Below are positions 23,718 through 31,163 of a stretch of DNA of 34,283 bases, in pieces (within the stretch, counting starts at the first letter, position 1; the number at the start of each line of letters is the position of its first letter). The stretch spans positions 1 through 34,283 of the forward strand of contig JALVIB010000030.1 in NCBI GenBank assembly GCA_027028725.1, read 5' to 3'. Source of the stretch: Candidatus Altimarinota bacterium (GTDB lineage: Bacteria; Patescibacteriota; Gracilibacteria; UBA4473). Below the pieces are notes generated by a model. The model saw only the letters and a list, made by a program, of their open reading frames with translations, did no database searches and was not told the DNA's origin. Made by a program: the position numbers and the translations under genes.

Positions 23718-23742
23718 AATTTCGCGGGATTTTGGAATTTAA
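23718..23742. repeat. Left copy of a 25-bp direct repeat flanking the BRO-N cassette
   Basis: AATTTCGCGGGATTTTGG followed by AATTTAA. An identical 25-bp copy is at 24806-24830. The repeat is an extended iterated motif, and the 1.06 kb between the copies holds the MITE-like element and the BRO-N gene but no other motif. Confidence 0.8.
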
Positions 23743-23802
23743 GCTATTGATTTTCTGTTTTTCCAGAAGAAGAAAGGAAATTGAACATTTACAAGAAATT
23801 AG

Positions 23803-23988
23803 TATAGGAAACTCTGATAAATAAAAAATCTATGCGATAAAAGAATGTTATAAGCGCTTCATCTTTTTGGTTAATTTTCCCTCGAAATAGCGATTTCCGT
23901 AGCCCGCTACGAAAATCAATTTCTCGAAAAAATTATCTCAAAAATCTTAAAATTTTTTGTTTTGCGTTATTTATCAGAGTTTCCTATA
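23803..23988. mobile_element. MITE-like element, 186 bp, 21-bp terminal inverted repeats
   Basis: TATAGGAAACTCTGATAAAT plus A at 23803-23823 and its exact complement at 23968-23988. It has no coding capacity. Flanking TA/TATA bases may be target duplication. A third copy of the terminus with about 28 inner bases matching the right end stands alone at 29790-29838 before ftsK. The inner sequence includes an imperfect hairpin (CGATTTCCGTAGC-CCGCTACGAAAATC). No transposase is in the window. Confidence 0.8.
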
Positions 23989-23990
23989 TT
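23962..23990 (+). promoter_or_regulatory. Outward promoter formed by the MITE right end
   Basis: TTGCGT (23962-23967), 17 bases, TATATT (23985-23990), reading towards the BRO-N gene at 24018 with a leader of about 20 bases. The same arrangement in a second copy precedes ftsK. Confidence 0.55.
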
Positions 23991-24017
23991 TAAAATGTAA
24001 GATTTTAACTCAAACTT

Positions 24018-24794
24018 ATGATTAAAAAAGGTAATTCTATAGTTCTTTTTCACGAAAAACAAGTTCGTCGTTATTGGGATGAGGAAAAAGAACTTTGGTA
24101 TTTTTCGGTTATTGATGTAATTGCGATTTTGACAGAAAGCACAAATCCAAGAAAATATTGGAGTGTCCTAAAAACAAGGCTTAAAAAAGAAGGAAGTGAA
24201 GTGGCTACAAATTGTAGCCGTTTGAAATTGTTAGCAAGTGACGGAAAAATGAGAATGACCGATGTTGCTGATACGCAAACGCTTTTAAGGCTTATTCAAT
24301 CTATTCCGTCTCCTAAAGCTGAACCTTTAAAAATTTGGTTAGCACAAGTTGGGTATGAAAGAATAGAAGAAACCGAAGATCCAGAACTTGCTTTTGAAAG
24401 GGCAATGCGAACTTATTTACAAAAAGGATATTCCAAAGAATGGATAAATCAGAGATTAAAAACAATCGAAGTTCGTAAAGAACTTACAGATGAATGGAAA
24501 GAGCGAGGTGTAAAAGAAGGATTAGAATTTGCAATTCTTACAAATGAAATTACAAAAGCATGGTCAGGAAAGTCTGTAAAAGCATATAAAAAATTTAAAG
24601 GACTTAAAAAAGAGAATTTACGAGACAATATGACAAATCTTGAATTGATTCTAAACATGTTAGCCGAAGCTACAACAACAGAAATTTCCAAAAAGAAACA
24701 ACCCAAAAATTTTCAGCAAAGCAAAAAGGAAACTAAAATAATTCTACAAACCAAGGAAACTCTGATGGAAATCACCCCATCAAAATTTCCTTAA
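24018..24794 (+). CDS. BRO-N domain protein (phage antirepressor-like), 258 aa
   Basis: N-terminal BRO domain (QVRRYWDEEKELWYFSVID, NPRKYWSVLKTRL) and the usual following region (RMTDVADTQTLLRLIQSIPSPKAEPLKIWLAQVG). The second half matches long BRO-N proteins of bacteria (TNEITKAWSGKSVKAYKKFKG, NMTNLELILNMLAEATTTEI). The last 35 residues (after NFQQSKKE) look unlike the family's usual end and the DNA there contains AGGAAACTCTGAT, the MITE terminus word, so the tail may be altered. BRO proteins bind DNA and are common on phages and mobile DNA. The gene is motif-free and lies in the cassette between two direct repeats, consistent with acquisition. Confidence 0.78.
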   Translation: MIKKGNSIVLFHEKQVRRYWDEEKELWYFSVIDVIAILTESTNPRKYWSVLKTRLKKEGSEVATNCSRLKLLASDGKMRMTDVADTQTLLRLIQSIPSPKAEPLKIWLAQVGYERIEETEDPELAFERAMRTYLQKGYSKEWINQRLKTIEVRKELTDEWKERGVKEGLEFAILTNEITKAWSGKSVKAYKKFKGLKKENLRDNMTNLELILNMLAEATTTEISKKKQPKNFQQSKKETKIILQTKETLMEITPSKFP

Positions 24795-24805
24795 CTTAAG
24801 ATAAA

Positions 24806-24830
24806 AATTTCGCGGGATTTTGGAATTTAA
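24806..24830. repeat. Right copy of the 25-bp direct repeat flanking the BRO-N cassette
   Basis: Identical to 23718-23742. It could be a recombination or integration scar, or simply an extended motif context. Confidence 0.8.
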
Positions 24831-24942
24831 ACTCTTGCATTTGAGAAAAATATAAAATAGTATTCACCTGACTAAGAACTATTTAAAGTTTGGATAAATT
24901 CTAGTTATCGGAAATAAATTTTATTCTTACAAATATCTAAAT

Positions 24943-25365
24943 ATGAACATTTTCATTCAATACTTTTTAGCCCCAATAACTACAGGAGTGATTATATTCA
25001 TCGCTCAATTCTTTTTACTTCCAAAACTTGAGAGAAACAAAGTTGCTCAAGTTGAATTATGGAGAGAGAAAAAAGATGTATTTATTAAGTCAGTTGAATT
25101 AATAGACGAAAAATATCAGTCTCTTGACTTTGGAAAGGGACACAAAACCACTTTCAGCAAACCAATGGAAGTTAACAAGATATATACAAGATTGCTTATA
25201 CTAAGTGAAAATCAGAAAATACCAGATAAGTTTTGGAAATTTTTTGATAATTCTGTTTTAAAATACACTCCTGCTGAAAGAGGTGAGTTTATTCTACTTC
25301 TTCAAAAAGAACTGGGGCTAAAAAGCGATACTAGACCTAATGAGATTCCTTATATATTCGAATAA
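24943..25365 (+). CDS. Unknown single-pass membrane protein, 140 aa
   Basis: A hydrophobic N-terminal anchor at about residues 5-28 (FLAPITTGVIIFIAQFFLLP) is followed by a charged helical cytoplasmic domain (RNKVAQVELWREKKDVFIKSVELIDEK). I do not recognise the family. The gene is AT-rich and motif-free, like the BRO-N gene before it, and is followed by a structured 124-bp element (25385-25508). Together these suggest a small accessory patch. No function is proposed. Confidence 0.6.
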   Translation: MNIFIQYFLAPITTGVIIFIAQFFLLPKLERNKVAQVELWREKKDVFIKSVELIDEKYQSLDFGKGHKTTFSKPMEVNKIYTRLLILSENQKIPDKFWKFFDNSVLKYTPAERGEFILLLQKELGLKSDTRPNEIPYIFE

Positions 25366-25384
25366 AATTTACATCCGATAACAA

Positions 25385-25508
25385 AGTATATGAGGTTCAA
25401 GAAAAAGTGCGTTAATAATTTTCAAAGGTTGCGCTTTTTCTTTTACCCAAATTTCGCCTCCTTTTATGATAAACTTAATAAGGAAGTCGGCGAAACTTCT
25501 CATATACT
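25385..25508. repeat. 124-bp structured element with 10-bp inverted ends
   Basis: AGTATATGAG (25385-25394) and CTCATATACT (25499-25508) are exact inverted ends. Inside are two hairpins: GAAAAAG..CTTTTTC (about 25401-25440) and TTCGCC-CTTTTAT..ATAAGGA-GGCGAA (about 25452-25495). It follows the unknown gene and may be its terminator or a non-autonomous mobile element. The purH 3' end lies beyond, with a TTATCTCGTGAGCTTGTGAA repeat and one motif. Confidence 0.6.
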
Positions 25509-25573
25509 GAAACGTTAAATTTCCCGCGAAATTTCTTGTTATCTCGTGAGCTTGTGAACTCGTAAACTATTTT

Positions 25574-27073
25574 TTAGTGTAAAAAACTTCGTGTTCCGGT
25601 CAAAACCATTTTAATTCCTAATTCGTCAGCTTTGGCGAAAACAATTTCGTCATTTCGTGAACCTCCCGGCTGAATAATCGCGGAAATTTTCGCTGCTCCC
25701 GCCGCCTCCACCGCGTCCGGAAAAGGAAAGAAGGCATCAGAGGCAAGAGCTGCTCCCGCGGCTTTTTCTCCCGCTTGGGCAATAGCATTTTTCATCGCAT
25801 CAACCCGCGAAGTTTGCCCTCCGTTTGCGCCGATTAAAGCGCCGTCTTTAACAATCGCAATGGCGTTTGATTTCACCATTTTGACGATTTTCCAAGCAGT
25901 CAAAAGATCAGTAATTTCTGCTTCGGAAGGCGCTTCTTTGGTCACTGTTTCCAAATTTTCGCGGGAAATTTCCTTCAAATCAATTTCTTGCATTAGTGTT
26001 CCCCCACGAACCCGTTTTAGAGCGAAATCCGGCTCCACTTTATCCATATTTGATACTTCCAAAACTCGTAAATTTTTCTTGGTCCGCAAAATTTCCAATG
26101 CGTCATCATCATACGCCGGCGCCATCACCACTTCGTTGAAAAAGGAGACAATTTGCTCGGCTGTCGCTTTATTTACCTTGCGATTCAGCGCAATAATTCC
26201 ACCAAAAGCCGATAACGAATCACCCATTTCGTAAGCCCGCGAAAAAGCATCTTCAATGGTTTCACCAATCGCCGCACAACATGGTGAAGCGTGTTTGATA
26301 ATGCAGGCAAAAGGTTCTTGGAAACTAATCGCCAATTCCAACGCCCCAGTCGAGTCTCCGAAATTATTGTAAGAAAGCGGTTTCCCGTTTAAAACTTTAG
26401 CTTTAACTAAATTCACTCCTTCCACAAACGGATCTTCCAAAATTACTGCCGATTGGTGCGGATTTTCTCCGTAACGAAGTGGCATTTTTTCGGCATTCTC
26501 CACCCAAAATTTCGCGATTAATAGATCGTAGTGCGCGGTCATTTCAAAAACTTTCGCCGCCAATAATTTTCGTGTTGGCAAAGAAATATCACCTTCTTGT
26601 TTCAATTCCGCGATAATTTTCGCGTAATCTGCCGGATCGACAACTGGCGCACAAAATTCAAAATTTTTCGCCGCCGCCCGAATCATTGACGGACCTCCGA
26701 TATCAATTTGTTCCACTTTTTCGCGGAAATCTTTGGATTCGTCTAGATAATTTTTCTTGAACGGATAAAGATTAACCACGACCATATCGATGTCTTCTAA
26801 ATTATTTTCCGCCATAAATTTCTCGTGAAGCTCGTTTTCGCGCAAATACAAAATTCCCGCGAAAATTTGCGGTGTCAGGGTTTTAATTCGTCCTTCCAGT
26901 CCTTCTGGAAACTTTGTAAAATCAGCAACTTCTTGAAGTTGTTCAATCCCGGCTTCTTTTAGTTTACGGAAAGTTCCGCCCGTGGAAAGAATGTTGTAGC
27001 CAAGCTTTTCCAGCTCTTGGGCAAATTCCACGATACCTGTTTTGTCTGAAACCGAGATTAGTACATTTTTCAT
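25574..27073 (-). CDS. purH: Bifunctional AICAR transformylase / IMP cyclohydrolase, 499 aa
   Basis: Catalyses the last two steps of IMP synthesis. The N-terminal MGS-like cyclohydrolase domain (LISVSDKTGIVEFAQEL, ILSTGGT, EGRIKTLTP, VVNLYPF, IDIGGPSMIRAAAKN) and the C-terminal transformylase domain (LRYGENPHQSA, KHASPCCAA, FGGIIALNR, QPGGSRND) are both complete, ending in the usual TGTRSFLH. No other purine genes are near, although gmk and adk lie in the same window. Motif cores are read as QIFAGILYL and EISRENLE. The leader is A-rich and lacks a Shine-Dalgarno sequence. Confidence 0.97.
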   Translation of the reverse strand: MKNVLISVSDKTGIVEFAQELEKLGYNILSTGGTFRKLKEAGIEQLQEVADFTKFPEGLEGRIKTLTPQIFAGILYLRENELHEKFMAENNLEDIDMVVVNLYPFKKNYLDESKDFREKVEQIDIGGPSMIRAAAKNFEFCAPVVDPADYAKIIAELKQEGDISLPTRKLLAAKVFEMTAHYDLLIAKFWVENAEKMPLRYGENPHQSAVILEDPFVEGVNLVKAKVLNGKPLSYNNFGDSTGALELAISFQEPFACIIKHASPCCAAIGETIEDAFSRAYEMGDSLSAFGGIIALNRKVNKATAEQIVSFFNEVVMAPAYDDDALEILRTKKNLRVLEVSNMDKVEPDFALKRVRGGTLMQEIDLKEISRENLETVTKEAPSEAEITDLLTAWKIVKMVKSNAIAIVKDGALIGANGGQTSRVDAMKNAIAQAGEKAAGAALASDAFFPFPDAVEAAGAAKISAIIQPGGSRNDEIVFAKADELGIKMVLTGTRSFLH

Positions 27074-27242
27074 TTTTTAAAGAAAATTGTCGCCCGTATT
27101 TTGTTTTTTTAATGAAAAAAATCTAGCAAAAATCCCGCGAAATAAAATGACACTCTACGAGCTTGCGAGTAGTTAGTGGAATTTTACCCTGAGCGACAAA
27201 TTCTTTTTGAAAATCAGAAGTCGAATGGGTCTCTCTTGTGCC

Positions 27243-27254
27243 AAGTCCGGACTT
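27243..27254. repeat. Single AAGTCCGGACTT palindrome with T-run
   Basis: CAAGTCCGGACTTG followed by TTTTT, so it can act as a plus-strand terminator. The surrounding TCTTGTGCCAAGTCCGGACT matches the copy at 31262. The 333-base gap 27074-27406 also holds motifs at 27133 and 27269, a TTATCTTGTAAACTCGTAAA repeat and the ftsK remnant. Confidence 0.75.
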
Positions 27255-27304
27255 GTTTTTCTAAAATTTCGCGGGATTTCTTATTATCTTGTAAACTCGT
27301 AAAC

Positions 27305-27337
27305 TTATTTAATTACTTTCACTTGTTGTCCATAAAT
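27305..27337 (-). pseudogene. Displaced C-terminal tail of ftsK
   Basis: In one frame the minus strand reads NIYGQQVKVIK then TAA, whereas the intact ftsK ends REIYGQQ then TAA 70 bases earlier. The DNA TTGTTGTCCATAAAT (27323-27337) and CTGCTGTCCATAAAT (27410-27424) match at 13 of 15 positions. The simplest reading is an insertion that duplicated about 15 bp and cut off the last residues VKVIK. Confidence 0.5.
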
Positions 27338-27409
27338 ATTAGGCAACCACAAAGGATCGCCCCTACAAAAAATTATTAACTTTTAATTGTTAACTATTAA
27401 TTTTCTTTA
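27338..27409. repeat. Dispersed repeat inserted at the ftsK 3' end
   Basis: Contains GGCAACCACAAAGGATCGCC-CCTAC, the same repeat as GGGCGACCACAAGGAATCGC at 5512-5540, and an AT-rich TTAACTTTTAATTGTTAACT palindrome. It is bounded by the 15-bp near-duplicates described for the ftsK tail. Confidence 0.6.
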
Positions 27410-29779
27410 CTGCTGTCCATAAATTTCGCGGGGTTTGGCACCGCGACTTGGTCCGATAATTCCGCGTTCTTCCATTTGGTCGAGAATTCGTGCGGCGCGG
27501 GCATAACCAATTTCCAGTCGGCGTTGCAGGAACGAAGCCGATGCTTTTTTATTTTGCAAAACAACTTCCACCGCTTTGGAATAAAGTTTATCCAAATCAG
27601 CATCATCCGTTTCGCGTTGCGGTAAACCAGCCGTCAAAACTTTCCCTTTCGCCATTCCTTCAATGGATTGCTCGGTAATTTCATCGTTTCCAATCGCTTC
27701 CGGGAACTGTAATTTAAGGAAATTCACTAACCGCGAAACTTCTTCGTTAGAAATATAAATTCCTTGCACGCGCGTTAAATTTCCTGAATTTCCGTCGAGA
27801 TACAACATATCTCCTAGACCGAGCAAACTTTCCGCTCCCATTCCATCAATAATTGTCCGCGAATCGATCTGCGAAGAAACCTTGAAGGCAATTCTCGCGG
27901 GCAAATTTGCTTTAATCAAACCAGTTACGACATCAACCGAAGGTCTTTGTGTCGCGATAATTAAATGCATCCCGACCGCTCGCGCCAGCTGCGCAATTCG
28001 GACAATCGCCGCCTCGACATCTTTCCCCGCGACCATCATTAAATCCGCCAACTCATCAACAACAATCACAATCCGCGGTTCCTTTTTTTCCGCGAATTTT
28101 TCGTTGTATTGATCTATATTTACCACTCCGACTTCCGCCAGCATTCGATAACGACGATTCATTTCCGCCACCGCCCACGCCAGTGCGGAAACGGATTTTT
28201 CCGGTTCAACAATCACCGGTGTCAAAAGATGCGGAAGCCCTTTATAACGGCTTAATTCTACGCGTTTCGGGTCTATTAAAATTAGTTTCAAATCTTCCGG
28301 CGAATTATTCCAAAGCAAGGAACACAAAAAAGCGTTCATTCCGACCGATTTCCCCGATCCTGTTTTCCCCGCCATCAGCAAGTGAGGCATTTTCGCGAGA
28401 TTTACAACTACCGGTTTCCCCGAAACATCGCGTCCCACCGCCAATTTCAACGGATCTTCGGATTTTTCCCACGCTTCGGATTCCAAAATTTCGCGCATAC
28501 TGACATTGGCGCGCTTGGCGTTCGGGATTTCAATTCCCACCAAACTTTTCCCACGAATCGGGGCTTCAATTCGGATATTTTCAGCTGCCAAAGCGAGCGC
28601 TAAATCGTTTTTGAGTGAAGTAATTTTGGTTAATTTTACGCCCGCCGCCGGTTCTAGCGTAAATTGCGTGACGGTTGGACCAACATGCACTGATTTCATG
28701 GTTACTTCAATTCCAAACTGGCTTAATTTCTCGCGAATTTTTTCGGCATCGGCGCGCAGTTTTTTCTCGTCTGCAACCACTTTGGATGGCTTGTTTTCCA
28801 ACAAATCCAAAGTTGGCGGTTCCCAAGTTCCCTGCAATTTTTGGTGCATTTTTTCCTCAATTTTTTCCTCGCAAGATTTTTCGCGGGATTTTATAACTTG
28901 TTTTTTCTCGTTCGCATCAACTATTTCCAGCTCATTCTGAAACCGCGAACTCGTTTTTTTCGCGGATTTTTCTTTGGCAATTTCCGCTTTCGCTTCGTCT
29001 AAAATTTTCTTCTGCACCGCTCCGGTAGTATCTTCTATCTTTAACTCATCCTTCTGTCTACTTCCTTTTCGCGCCTGCCCTCCGAAGCCTTGGCGGAGGA
29101 GGGAAAAAATTTCCGACCAATGAATTCGAAACCCAATTGTCGCTGTAATCCACGCCAAACCGAGCAAAAAAACCGCCGTCACCATATCACCAAAAAATTC
29201 GCGGATAAAAAAATCAATCGTAAAGCCCAGCGCTCCTCCGCGTGTTGCCGATAAAGCCAGCGACTCGTTTTGCGGAAGGGATAAATTTATCAGTCCCAAA
29301 ATCGCAGCAAAAAAGACTATCAGTGACAAAATCCGCACCGGTGACCATTCGTAATAAAAAGGATGTTTTTGGTCATCGGGATTTTTGGTGAAAATAAAAA
29401 TTCCCCCAATGGCGATAAAAATCAATGGCACAATCCACAACCCAATCCCGAAAAGCCAGCGAAATCCCGCGAAAATTTGGCGAGAAAGTTCGGCGGAACT
29501 GAAAAAAATCGCTAACAAAATTATCCCCAAACTAATCCAACTCCACCCGACAATTTCCTTATAAATCGGTGTATTTTTGAATTCCGCCACTTTTTTTTCG
29601 CGGGATTTTTGTCTTTCAATTTTCGCTTTGGCTTTGGCCTTGGCTTTTTCACGCAAAGCTTTGGCGCGCTCTTTCTTTTTCTCCGCTTCAAGCATTTTTT
29701 TCGCGGCTTTTTGCGCCTCTTTCCGCAAAACACTGGCGGGAATTCGCACGGTCGGCGATTTTTTCTTTTTTCCAAACAT
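27407..29779 (-). CDS. ftsK: FtsK/SpoIIIE-family DNA translocase, 790 aa
   Basis: Pumps chromosomal DNA through the division septum and aids dimer resolution. A charged, K/A/R-rich N-terminus (1-70) is followed by four transmembrane segments (about 75-215), a linker, and the motor with Walker A GKTGSGKS, Walker B IVIVVDELADLMM and ATQRPSVDVVTG. The C-terminal gamma winged-helix domain (LDKLYSKAVEVV..RILDQMEERGIIG) normally reads orienting sequences. A 27-bp dispersed repeat adds LRQGFGGQA near residue 227 in the linker. The C-terminus appears shortened by a repeat. The promoter seems to come from a MITE end and to give a nearly leaderless mRNA. Confidence 0.96.
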   Translation of the reverse strand: MFGKKKKSPTVRIPASVLRKEAQKAAKKMLEAEKKKERAKALREKAKAKAKAKIERQKSREKKVAEFKNTPIYKEIVGWSWISLGIILLAIFFSSAELSRQIFAGFRWLFGIGLWIVPLIFIAIGGIFIFTKNPDDQKHPFYYEWSPVRILSLIVFFAAILGLINLSLPQNESLALSATRGGALGFTIDFFIREFFGDMVTAVFLLGLAWITATIGFRIHWSEIFSLLRQGFGGQARKGSRQKDELKIEDTTGAVQKKILDEAKAEIAKEKSAKKTSSRFQNELEIVDANEKKQVIKSREKSCEEKIEEKMHQKLQGTWEPPTLDLLENKPSKVVADEKKLRADAEKIREKLSQFGIEVTMKSVHVGPTVTQFTLEPAAGVKLTKITSLKNDLALALAAENIRIEAPIRGKSLVGIEIPNAKRANVSMREILESEAWEKSEDPLKLAVGRDVSGKPVVVNLAKMPHLLMAGKTGSGKSVGMNAFLCSLLWNNSPEDLKLILIDPKRVELSRYKGLPHLLTPVIVEPEKSVSALAWAVAEMNRRYRMLAEVGVVNIDQYNEKFAEKKEPRIVIVVDELADLMMVAGKDVEAAIVRIAQLARAVGMHLIIATQRPSVDVVTGLIKANLPARIAFKVSSQIDSRTIIDGMGAESLLGLGDMLYLDGNSGNLTRVQGIYISNEEVSRLVNFLKLQFPEAIGNDEITEQSIEGMAKGKVLTAGLPQRETDDADLDKLYSKAVEVVLQNKKASASFLQRRLEIGYARAARILDQMEERGIIGPSRGAKPREIYGQQ
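29070..29103. repeat. 27-bp in-frame repeat insert in the ftsK linker
   Basis: TTTTCGCG and GGGAAAAAA flank CTGCCCTCCGAAGCCTTGGC plus GGAGGA, a hairpin-forming sequence. It is open in frame (LRQGFGGQA). The joint is next to a motif-like TTTTCGCGGGGAAAA but not at exactly the position used by the other inserts. Confidence 0.6.
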
Positions 29780-29787
29780 CGTGCAAA

Positions 29788-29816
29788 ATTATAGGAAACT
29801 CTGATAAATAACGCAA
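29788..29816 (-). promoter_or_regulatory. Promoter of ftsK formed by a MITE end
   Basis: On the minus strand TTGCGT (complement of 29811-29816), 17 bases, TATAAT (complement of 29788-29793), then only eight bases to the ATG. The -35, spacer and most of the -10 lie in the 21-bp MITE terminus at 29790-29810 and the adjoining inner bases. Confidence 0.65.
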
Positions 29817-29838
29817 AACAGAAAATTTTGAGATTCTC
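29790..29838. mobile_element. Solo end of the MITE-like element
   Basis: The 21-bp terminus is identical to that at 23803-23823, followed by about 28 bases (ACGCAAAACAGAAAATTTTG...) that match the right-end interior of the 23803-23988 element with a few differences. No second end is found nearby; 29839-30009 holds one motif and no gene. Confidence 0.75.
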
Positions 29839-30009
29839 AGAGAAGTCAAAAAGACCAAGAGCATAAAAGCTTAAAAGCAAAAATCCCGCGAAAATTAGGT
29901 GACAGACAAAAAGTTAAAAAGTCGAAAAGATAAAGAGCCAAAGGACGCGCTAGTTTTTATTTTCAAGATTAAAGTACTGGAAAAGCTTTTAATCTTGTGA
30001 GCTTTTTGA

Positions 30010-30282
30010 CTAACGAAAAAGATCCGAATGCGAGCCGGTTCTTTCAAAAATTACAGATTTTTCTTCTAATTTGTAAATCAAAATCCAGTCCGGAGCAAGA
30101 TGTAATTCTCGTCGGTTCTTAAATTTTCCTAATAGTTTATGATCTTTAAATTTTTCATCCAAAACTTTGCCTTTTGCTAACATCTCAACAACTTTTTTAA
30201 ATTCTGTGAAATCTTTGCCAGACTTTTTTTGTTTACGAATGTCTCTTTTAAATTGGGTACGATAAACAACTTTTCGCATCAA
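30010..30282 (-). CDS. yafQ: YafQ-type mRNA interferase toxin, 90 aa
   Basis: Ribosome-dependent endoribonuclease of the RelE superfamily. The family residues are all visible: DHKL, RELHLAPDW and the C-terminal RTGSHSDLF, matching the catalytic His/Asp/His/Phe positions of E. coli YafQ. It follows the DinJ-like antitoxin with a four-base ATGA overlap, so the two are translated together. It is very probably active. Confidence 0.92.
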   Translation of the reverse strand: MMRKVVYRTQFKRDIRKQKKSGKDFTEFKKVVEMLAKGKVLDEKFKDHKLLGKFKNRRELHLAPDWILIYKLEEKSVIFERTGSHSDLFR

Positions 30283-30539
30283 ATTCCTAATTCTTCAAAT
30301 AATTTCGCGGGATTTTCAACATAATTTAAATCTTTTCCTTGATCTGTTTCCCTCAAAACTCGTTCAGTTTCAGCATTAGGAATATTTCTAGTGGGAACAA
30401 CCGTGGCGATTTGAATCCGCCCTGAAGCAAAATCGTTCAAAAGAATTCGCGCTACTGCCGAGACACTCATATCATATTTTTTCGCGACTTTTTGAGCGCG
30501 AGCTTTGGTTGATTTTGGAATTGAAATAGTTGTATTCAT
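30279..30539 (-). CDS. dinJ: DinJ/RelB-family antitoxin, 86 aa
   Basis: Begins MNTTISIPKSTKARAQKVAKK, a ribbon-helix-helix DNA-binding N-terminus of the RelB/DinJ type; the C-terminal part (ETDQGKDLNYVENPAKLFEE) should wrap the toxin. The motif core at 30305 encodes part of this tail (ENPAKLF). It probably represses its own promoter through the repeats at 30551-30583. Confidence 0.88.
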   Translation of the reverse strand: MNTTISIPKSTKARAQKVAKKYDMSVSAVARILLNDFASGRIQIATVVPTRNIPNAETERVLRETDQGKDLNYVENPAKLFEELGI

Positions 30540-30550
30540 GGAATTTGTTT

Positions 30551-30586
30551 AATGAAATCTAATGAAATTATACATTTTTCATTATA
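30551..30586 (-). promoter_or_regulatory. Promoter/operator of the dinJ-yafQ pair
   Basis: AATGAAA (30561-30567) and TTTCATT (30577-30583) form an inverted repeat around a minus-strand TATAAT (complement of 30567-30572). A direct copy AATGAAA lies at 30551-30557, and a second TATAAT at 30581-30586. Overlap of operator repeats with the -10 box is typical of self-regulated toxin-antitoxin operons. Confidence 0.55.
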
Positions 30587-30614
30587 AACCGGCAAGGAAA
30601 AATCCCGCGAAATT

Positions 30615-30887
30615 TTACAGCCCTAATTCTGAATGCGTCCCAATATTTTCTAAAACAGCCTTACTGTTATCTTTATCAATCCGCACAATAATTCGCAAAT
30701 CTCCACCGATTTCCAGTTCCTCATACCCAATAAACCTTCCCCTTAATTTTTTTCGATAACAATTTGCTTGCCGTCCTAATTTAGAAAAATCTATCAAAGC
30801 TTTATTTATTTTATCTTTTAAATTCTTTCTAGATTCTACTAATTTTCGCGCGTTTTTTTGGAATTTTTTAGAAAAAATTAACTCCAT
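30615..30887 (-). CDS. RelE/ParE-superfamily toxin, 90 aa
   Basis: Short basic protein with the superfamily outline: helical hairpin (FSKKFQKNARKLVESRKNLKDKI), then strands ending DLRIIVRIDKDNSKAVLENIGTHSELGL. The end GTHSEL resembles the GSHSDLF of YafQ, so an mRNA-interferase activity is likely, though the ParE branch is not excluded. It overlaps the preceding antitoxin gene by ten bases. Confidence 0.8.
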   Translation of the reverse strand: MELIFSKKFQKNARKLVESRKNLKDKINKALIDFSKLGRQANCYRKKLRGRFIGYEELEIGGDLRIIVRIDKDNSKAVLENIGTHSELGL

Positions 30888-31138
30888 AATGTTTTGTTTA
30901 ACAAATCTTCGGTGATTTCTTCTTGGTTAGGATTTACAGAAACATAATTGTTATTTTCGCCTTTCAGAGACTTTTCGACATTATCCCAATAAATTTTATC
31001 CGCCTTTGCCAAGAAATCCTGTTTATCAAAATACATTTCCAAGGCTTCGTTTATAACACGGCTTTTATTTTTAAATTTAGACAAAATATTCCACAAAGGT
31101 TTTTGCAAAGAAACGCTTGTTTTGACGGTTGTAGTCAT
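30878..31138 (-). CDS. Antitoxin partner of the second toxin-antitoxin pair, 86 aa
   Basis: N-terminal TTTVKTSVSLQKPLWNILSKF and SRVINEALEMYF suggest a ribbon-helix-helix domain; the rest is acidic and probably binds the toxin. Overlaps the toxin gene by ten bases and has its own strong promoter. No close family assigned. Confidence 0.75.
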   Translation of the reverse strand: MTTTVKTSVSLQKPLWNILSKFKNKSRVINEALEMYFDKQDFLAKADKIYWDNVEKSLKGENNNYVSVNPNQEEITEDLLNKTLWS

Positions 31139-31163
31139 TTTTATTTGGTTATAATCCAGGCAA

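Noticed and set aside
24754-24766. AGGAAACTCTGAT in the BRO-N gene as a second MITE end
   Set aside because: Only 13 bases match and the orientation is direct rather than inverted relative to the left end. Noted in the gene entry as a possible remnant only.
25385-25508. Integron attC site
   Set aside because: GTTAAAT at the right edge fits one core half-site, but the left edge has no complementary RYYYAAC and no integrase is near.
23718-25508. Prophage
   Set aside because: Only one phage-type regulator (BRO-N) is present; there are no integrase, structural or lysis genes.
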